The notes beneath the pieces are model-generated. The model did no database searches and was not told the origin of the DNA. It was given only the letters and a program-made list of their open reading frames with translations. From the NCBI GenBank assembly GCA_016256075.1, contig SDVU01000483.1, positions 1-12,996 of the forward strand: a stretch of 12,996 nucleotides of DNA. Reading direction: 5' to 3'. This DNA comes from Dictyocoela muelleri (Eukaryota; Microsporidia). Below, piece after piece: positions 8,988-12,996 of the stretch (position 1 is the stretch's first letter; the number at the start of each line of letters is the position of its first letter). The position numbers and the translations under genes were made by a program.

Positions 8988-9065
8988 AGGGATACAAGAA
9001 TTTTTTATGGAAAGTCCATATAAAATACTTAAAACAAATAACAACAAAATTCTTATAAATAAAGT
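8988..9065 (+). repeat. Flanking direct repeat B
   Basis: Partner of repeat A, immediately right of the iterated-end element. The length is far beyond the target duplications of ordinary cut-and-paste transposons. Confidence 0.7.
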
Positions 9066-9307
9066 AAATACACATCAATGTATATCAAAAAGAAACATAA
9101 GACCAATATTTTGTGGGGAAACATTTTCCGAAAGCATTATATCACTATAAATGTTTAAGAGCCAATTATCAATTAATTTGCGCTACGTTAATCTAAATAT
9201 GTTTCATGTAAACTATATAAGCAATCCCAATTCACAATATATTCCCAATAATGACTAACCAATATAATCAAAAACCAATATACCAAAATAAACTTTACCA
9301 ATACCAA
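9066..9307. other. AT-rich spacer, nothing recognised
   Basis: The plus strand is rich in Gln, Asn and Lys codons near 9230-9310 but has no sustained open frame. The Merlin element inserted at the right edge of this stretch. Confidence 0.35.
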
Positions 9308-9315
9308 AACAATTA
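9308..9315 (+). repeat. Merlin target-site duplication, left
   Basis: AACAATTA, identical to 10419-10426 on the other side of the element. Confidence 0.9.
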
Positions 9316-9338
9316 GGCACAAATGCATGGAACTCACT
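9316..9338 (+). repeat. Merlin left terminal inverted repeat
   Basis: Contains GGCACA, then TGCATGGAACTCACT. It differs from the right end at three positions. Confidence 0.9.
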
Positions 9339-9423
9339 ATAAAAAAATCTTATAAATTTTGAAAAAAAATTAAATGCATTTATTTTCTTTTACTAAAAGC
9401 TACTAAAAGTCTGAAGAAGGTTT

Positions 9424-10305
9424 TTATGACAAGAATTCTTGTCTTATTTTGAAGATAAATTTTTCTTCACGAAAATTCAGTAAATAAATCTTCCATATTA
9501 TTGATCATTATTCCCCTTCTGGTTCGATATTCAGTTTTTAGATGCGTCCAAAGATTCTCAATAAGGTTAGTATGTTCTACATCAGAATTTGTAAATCCTT
9601 GTGAATGGTTTACCATAACATGAGCACATTGTGAATTTTAACTGATATTTGATATGAAGTATAAGCATTATTCTTAATAATTGTACCCGGATGAACGTGT
9701 TTTTTAAAGATTTCCTCCATAGTCTTTATTGTTCTATCCTGTACAATTATAAGTATGAATGGTGTTCCTTCTGACTTCTCGATCATTCCAACCATCCACT
9801 GCGTATTTTTAAAATCGTCCGGTGTTGATGAAGGTTTTTCTATATTCATACCCCTACAAATAGCAGTTTCATCAACCTGAATACTTTTCACAACTCCACC
9901 TAACATCCTTTGATTTGTTTTAATTTATTTTTTAACTATAACTATTTTTTTAATTTCGATATATGTGTGCTCATATATAAAACCTACGAAAGTAGATTGA
10001 AAATTATCAAACCCTAAAACAAAAGAAAATAATGATCTGATGTAGTAAGTTATTCAAATTTCGGGTGAGTAAAATGGTGTGATTTTGAATATAGGAATCC
10101 TTTTATTATAGTTGGCAGAAGTACAAGCATAACAGTGGTCGTTGAGATATCTTTTATATTTTTAAATTTTAATTACCTTTTTACATTTCCATAAACAGGT
10201 AGAAAGAATGAGATTGTTGCTGACTAAGAAGTTTACTATATATTCAATATCATAAAGAATCTTGTCAATGTAATCGAAGTTCTCTTGTATTTCAATTTCT
10301 ATCAT
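9424..10305 (-). pseudogene. Merlin (ISXO2-like) transposase, frameshifted
   Basis: The minus-strand reading starts at an ATG at 10305 (MIEIEIQENFDYIDK, open to 10162). It contains FLVSNNLILSTCLWKCKK, which suits the N-terminal region ahead of a zinc ribbon; a CYAC pair follows near 10130 in another frame. The catalytic part is the 98-codon frame 9906-9610: GGVVKSIQVDET carries the first aspartate (9873-9871), then WMVGMIEKSEGTPFILI and KKHVHPGTIIKNNAYTSY. In the last motif the expected catalytic aspartate is replaced by asparagine (N80, 9669-9667). After a frame change near 9615 come VNHSQGFTNSDVEHTN and LIENLWTHLK with the third residue, glutamate, at 9559-9557. One more frame change precedes the natural-looking end EEKFIFKIRQEFLS at 9424. 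It is inactive through both frame changes and the lost aspartate. Confidence 0.85.
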
Positions 10306-10347
10306 TTAAGGGTTCGTTTATTTTTTTTATTTTTTTTATTACCTTTT

Positions 10348-10362
10348 CTGCATAGAACTCAC
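10348..10362 (+). repeat. Extra subterminal copy of the Merlin end, inverted
   Basis: CTGCATAGAACTCAC is the exact reverse complement of 10397-10411 in the right terminal repeat and lies 34 bases inside it. Together they form a 15 bp stem with a 34-base loop. The outer GGCACA part is not repeated. Confidence 0.9.
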
Positions 10363-10395
10363 CTTTAGGTATTAATTGTATTTAAAAAAAAATTA

Positions 10396-10418
10396 AGTGA
10401 GTTCTATGCAGCTGTGCC
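10396..10418 (-). repeat. Merlin right terminal inverted repeat
   Basis: On the minus strand it contains GGCACAGC, then TGCATAGAACTCACT, facing the left repeat. Confidence 0.9.
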
Positions 10419-10426
10419 AACAATTA
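10419..10426 (+). repeat. Merlin target-site duplication, right
   Basis: AACAATTA, identical to the left copy at 9308-9315. Confidence 0.9.
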
Positions 10427-11027
10427 CAAACAAATAAATAAAAACTAATTTACAATATAATCTATGTTTTATGAATTGCATATCATACATATGTTGGTGT
10501 CAAAATCCTATATTTAGCATTGGTGTATTTTGTAACTGTGATTATGATTGTGCTTATTGAGTTATTTTGAAACACAATGTTTAACAATAAACTATTTAAG
10601 GAAATGAGAATTAAATAAATATGACATTTGGTAAAATCTTTTATTCATTTCTTGCGCCTCTGACGGCAGTCGGAGGAAACCCAACCATCTATGTATTCAA
10701 AATATCTATTTAACTTACCTATTTTAGCTAACGGGACAATATACTTGTTCCTTTGTATTATAGCTGATTAAAACTCAATCAAATATGAAAATTAATCATA
10801 TAATTTTATAAAAGTGTAATGATTAGTGCAGCAATACATCTCGCCTAAAAGTACCAGAACTAAAAAATTGATAAAAAAGGTTGTTATTTAATATTTTTTA
10901 AGTCATAGATAAAACGAGATAAAGTAGAATAAATTAATTAAACTTGAAAATTACTTATATATTGAGTTTCAGATAAAAAGATCAATGTTAAAAAACAAGA
11001 AAACGCAAAATTTTTTTAACTAGATAT
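10427..11027. other. Intergenic AT-rich stretch, no gene recognised
   Basis: No coding frame can be supported. The only standout is a short GC-rich hairpin at 10657-10676, listed separately. Confidence 0.4.
10657..10676. other. Short GC-rich hairpin
   Basis: CCTCTGAC pairs with GTCGGAGG (one G-T pair) around a GGCA loop. It stands out in AT-rich surroundings. No RNA family was recognised and no promoter boxes flank it. Confidence 0.45.
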
Positions 11028-11058
11028 TGTTGAAAATTTATAAAAATCATTTTCAACA
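11028..11058. other. Inverted repeat downstream of rpn10
   Basis: TGTTGAAAAT pairs perfectly with ATTTTCAACA across an 11-base loop, starting 19 bases beyond the rpn10 stop codon. It could form a hairpin in the transcript tail. A role in 3'-end formation is inference. Confidence 0.45.
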
Positions 11059-11075
11059 AAAGAAACGAAGAGATA

Positions 11076-11081
11076 TTTATT
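11076..11081 (-). promoter_or_regulatory. AATAAA polyadenylation-type signal overlapping the rpn10 stop
   Basis: On the minus strand the end of the gene reads GAAAATAAATATC: the TAA stop (11079-11077) lies inside AATAAA. Very short 3' untranslated regions with signals at or near the stop are known in microsporidia. Confidence 0.5.
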
Positions 11082-11702
11082 TTCTTTCAGCGTCTTCCAT
11101 CGACAATTTCAAAGCCAATGCTAATTCTGGATCATCTTCTTCAACAACCGAATCAGTAAGAAGAGACATGGCCACGGAATACATATCATCATTCTCATTA
11201 ACAACGCCACATTTAAAAGAATCACTTTGTATTTCTGCCTGAAACCAATACCTATAATCACGAGCCTCTCCAAAAAAAACAACACTGACAATAAAGCCAT
11301 CTTCAATCGCCTCTAAAATCTTATCAATGCATTTCCGAAGAGTATCATCACAATCAACATCAACAGGACTTCCAATAAATGCAAGAATACTCTTTTTTTG
11401 TTTGTTCCTATGCATATTTGAAATATGTGCCAATTCAAAGGCTTTAAAAGATCGTGATTTGGACTGAGGGGCAATTTAGATAAAAAACTCAAGATATTAT
11501 TTTTTGAATGTGTCGGTGTCACTGTGTAATTCGGATGAGGTAATGCAATTGGTACAATTCCTAATGTATTGTCAAATTCACTAGACAACATTTTTTTAAT
11601 TATAGATGTTATTATTTCTGTTTGTGGAACGTATCTGTTTGGTGTATAATCTTGATTCTGCATGTACATGGTGTTGTCAATTATTATCATCATGCTTTCC
11701 AT
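11077..11702 (-). CDS. rpn10: 26S proteasome regulatory subunit RPN10 (ubiquitin receptor), apparent -1 frame change
   Basis: RPN10 sits in the proteasome regulatory particle and binds ubiquitin chains. The N-terminal part (from ATG at 11702) matches the von Willebrand A domain: ESMMIIIDNTMYMQNQDYTP, PNRYVPQTE and LGIVPIALPHPNYTV resemble the human and yeast proteins. The C-terminal part, in another frame, has LAHISNMHRNKQKK, ILAFIGSPVD and FFGEARDYRYW. It ends in a ubiquitin-interacting motif, DPELALALKLSMEDAERK, followed directly by the stop. The frame must change once, at 11442-11448, where the minus strand reads T TTA AAG; a -1 shift there gives LLK-AFELAHIS, which fits the family, for a total of about 208 residues. 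A lost A in the adjacent run or programmed slippage would explain it equally well. No second ubiquitin motif is present, so the tail is short. The start is supported by the CCC and AAATTT motifs upstream. Confidence 0.88.
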
Positions 11703-11730
11703 GGGTCTTTTTTATTGTAATTAAAAATTT
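11703..11730 (-). promoter_or_regulatory. Microsporidian-type start signals (CCC and AAATTT) of rpn10
   Basis: On the minus strand CCC (11705-11703) directly precedes the ATG, and AAATTT (11730-11725) lies 23 bases upstream of it. CCC/GGG-like triplets just before the start and AAATTT-like boxes are described as microsporidian transcription start signals. The AAATTT match is weak on its own in such AT-rich DNA. Confidence 0.55.
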
Positions 11731-12498
11731 TAATAATCACTCTAAATCTAAAATATTTATTTAAAAACATTTTTGTTTAATTAATTAAAACCCTTTTTTT
11801 GATTATTTTAAAAGTCAATGAAAAGTATAAGTTTGATAGTGCCATGCTTAGAGAGAAATGAGTGAGTATTAGATAATTTTTTATTGCGGATTTTTGAGAG
11901 GAATATTCATGTTAAAAATTATAAGAATTTCTAAAGTATTTTTGTTAAACATCTCTTTATTAAATTTGTATTTTCTTCTATACTTTACTCATTTATAAAA
12001 AAAACTTACTTTTAATTTTTTACTTATGTAACAGTCTATTAATAACCAAACCTGTCGTCTCAATTATGTTGATTCGCGGAAATAGAATATTTAAAATAAA
12101 TATGCGTATAGAATTAAAACTTAAAATAATGAATAAAGCTCGTCAAAATGAAAAGATTGGCATTTTACCCGTCATTATTAACAAAAATCAGCAAACTCGC
12201 CATTTTTGTAAAACTCTTTTATTTTAAATTTTAAAGGCGCTTATATCGCAAAATTATTCACCTGTTGTCTCTTGTAAATTTAATAAGAATAAGAACTCAT
12301 TAAAGATTGTTTATGATAAGCTTAATTAAACTATGTGTAATAAAATCATAAAATACAATACTAATGAAGCCTAATCTATTTTAAATGGCAGATTTCATCT
12401 CAGATGGTTTAAAAAAGTTTTTAAATGGAAATTTTTTTTATTTTTTTAGAAATAGGATCCTTTACACTATTTTTAATATTTAGTAAGACATGATAGAG
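11731..12498. other. Intergenic AT-rich stretch, no gene supported
   Basis: The best open frame is a 41-codon plus-strand run at 12102-12227 (ARQNEKIGILPVIINKNQ in its middle) with no upstream CCC/GGG motif and no recognised relatives. It is too short to call. Confidence 0.4.
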
Positions 12499-12579
12499 GT
12501 GTTTTCAGCTTAGAACATTTTTATATAAGCTTTAAACAGTGCTTTTTTAAAATTTATTAGAAATATGCTGAAAATACAC
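12499..12579. repeat. Short imperfect inverted repeat
   Basis: GTGTTTTCAGC (12499-12509) pairs with GCTGAAAATACAC (12567-12579), with short gaps, around an AT-rich centre of about 57 bases. It could be a small terminal-repeat element or a chance hairpin. Confidence 0.35.
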
Positions 12580-12598
12580 TAATAGACGACTCTATACT

Positions 12599-12757
12599 CT
12601 ATATCCTATAAGGCGCCAAAAGTATGTATACAGATGAGCTTAGAAAAACTGATAATAATATATATAGTTCGTCTTTAAAAGTTGTTATAGGTATATATTT
12701 TATATTACATGCTGACAACATCCATGGTTGCCAACCCGGAGAGTTGTCTCCAACCAT
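12599..12757 (-). other. Unidentified 52-codon open frame
   Basis: It starts MVGDNSPGWQPWMLSACNI and ends with a hydrophobic run, LYILLSVFLSSSVYILLAPY, that could span a membrane. The frame is open upstream to about 12801 (including RIIGTPGTKGHKT) before a stop. It lies in a GC-richer segment unlike the rest of the window. There is no family match from memory, and no CCC/GGG start motif. It may be a fragment of a larger gene or chance. Confidence 0.2.
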
Positions 12758-12996
12758 AGTCTTATGACCTTTGGTTCCTGGTGTTCCAATAATACGTCAG
12801 TCAAAGCTACCCAGAAGCACAGCTGTATACGCGATTTTCGTTTTATCAATGACTCGGCTGGATACAGGTAATTAGAGGCTTTTTCATGATATTTTATTTA
12901 TCACTACTTTTTGCCGAGAGCGTCGCCGCACTCATCCCCACACCTAGGAGAGTCCCTTCTGCTTCATTGTCATATTAGACCAAGTCTTAATCAGCT
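12700..12996. other. GC-richer segment of unknown nature
   Basis: Base composition shifts visibly toward G and C here, with stretches such as GCGTCGCCGCACTCATCCCC near 12920. A nested hairpin lies at 12724-12757 (ATGGTT pairing with AACCAT, and GGAGA with TCTCC). It matches no rRNA, 5S or signal-recognition RNA I can recall. It runs off the window end, so it may be the edge of a gene, an RNA or another element. Confidence 0.4.

Larger units (their letters stand above)
9316..10418 (-). mobile_element. Full-length Merlin DNA transposon (inactive)
   Basis: The 1103 bp element has 23 bp inverted ends that agree at 20 positions, opening GGCACA and ending GAACTCACT. It is bracketed by the perfect 8 bp duplication AACAATTA. 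The minus strand encodes an ISXO2/IS1016-like transposase filling most of the element. Size, 8 bp duplication and transposase type all fit the Merlin superfamily. The termini and duplication are well kept while the transposase is broken, so this copy may have been moved in trans by a related enzyme. Confidence 0.92.

Noticed and set aside
9205-9220. TATA-like CTATATAAGC resembling the LTR promoter at 5263
   Set aside because: The surrounding sequence does not align with the LTR, and TATA strings are common in AT-rich DNA.
10839-10856. TCGCCTAAAAGTACCAGA as a third copy of the palindromic element tip
   Set aside because: The match to CGGCTAAAAGTGCGAATA is short and imperfect, with no arm beside it.
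11027-11242. 71-codon plus-strand and 61-codon minus-strand frames over rpn10
   Set aside because: Shadows of the rpn10 C-terminal frame, which carries the recognisable ubiquitin-interacting motif.
12102-12227. 41-codon plus-strand frame
   Set aside because: Short, no start motif, no recognised relatives; expected by chance in this much sequence.

Overview
The window is strongly AT-rich eukaryotic DNA with one recognisable host gene and a dense bed of decayed mobile elements. The host gene is a short RPN10 (26S proteasome ubiquitin receptor) on the minus strand at 11077-11702. It has no introns, a CCC triplet directly before its ATG, an AAATTT box 23 bases upstream, and an AATAAA overlapping its stop codon. 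That compact layout, the small RPN10, and the mix of Merlin, pogo/Tigger, MULE and Ty3 elements fit a microsporidian with an expanded, AT-rich genome. The species cannot be named from this sequence.

Layout from left to right. At 1-75 (minus) there is a degenerate tRNA-like sequence that keeps its A and B boxes. At 233-605 and 620-946 lie two related long-palindrome (foldback/MITE-like) elements. At 1396-1640 (minus) is the C-terminal tail of a Merlin/IS1016-type transposase. At 1641-3601 is a complete pogo/Tigger-type element with TA target duplications, paired terminal repeats and a broken DDD transposase. At about 3610-5110 is a broken Ty3/gypsy pol fossil on the plus strand, followed from 5152 by an LTR-like segment.

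At 5484-7677 is a Mutator-like (MULE) element with roughly 90-100 bp terminal inverted repeats and a decayed FLYWCH transposase on the minus strand. At 7678-8245 is coding-like AT-rich sequence, possibly gag-like. At about 8246-8987 is an unclassified element whose inverted ends are made of ~27 bp tandem units; it is flanked by an ~80 bp direct duplication. At 9316-10418 is a full-length Merlin element with 23 bp terminal repeats, a perfect 8 bp target duplication and a broken transposase. After an AT-rich spacer comes rpn10, then another spacer, and a GC-richer, unidentified segment from about 12700 to the window end.

No defence system, CRISPR array or operon-like cluster is visible. The best leads are the single -1 frame change in rpn10 at a TTTAAAG heptamer, the iterated-end element at 8246-8987, the extra inverted copy of the Merlin terminus, and the mismatched neighbours of the Tigger element.
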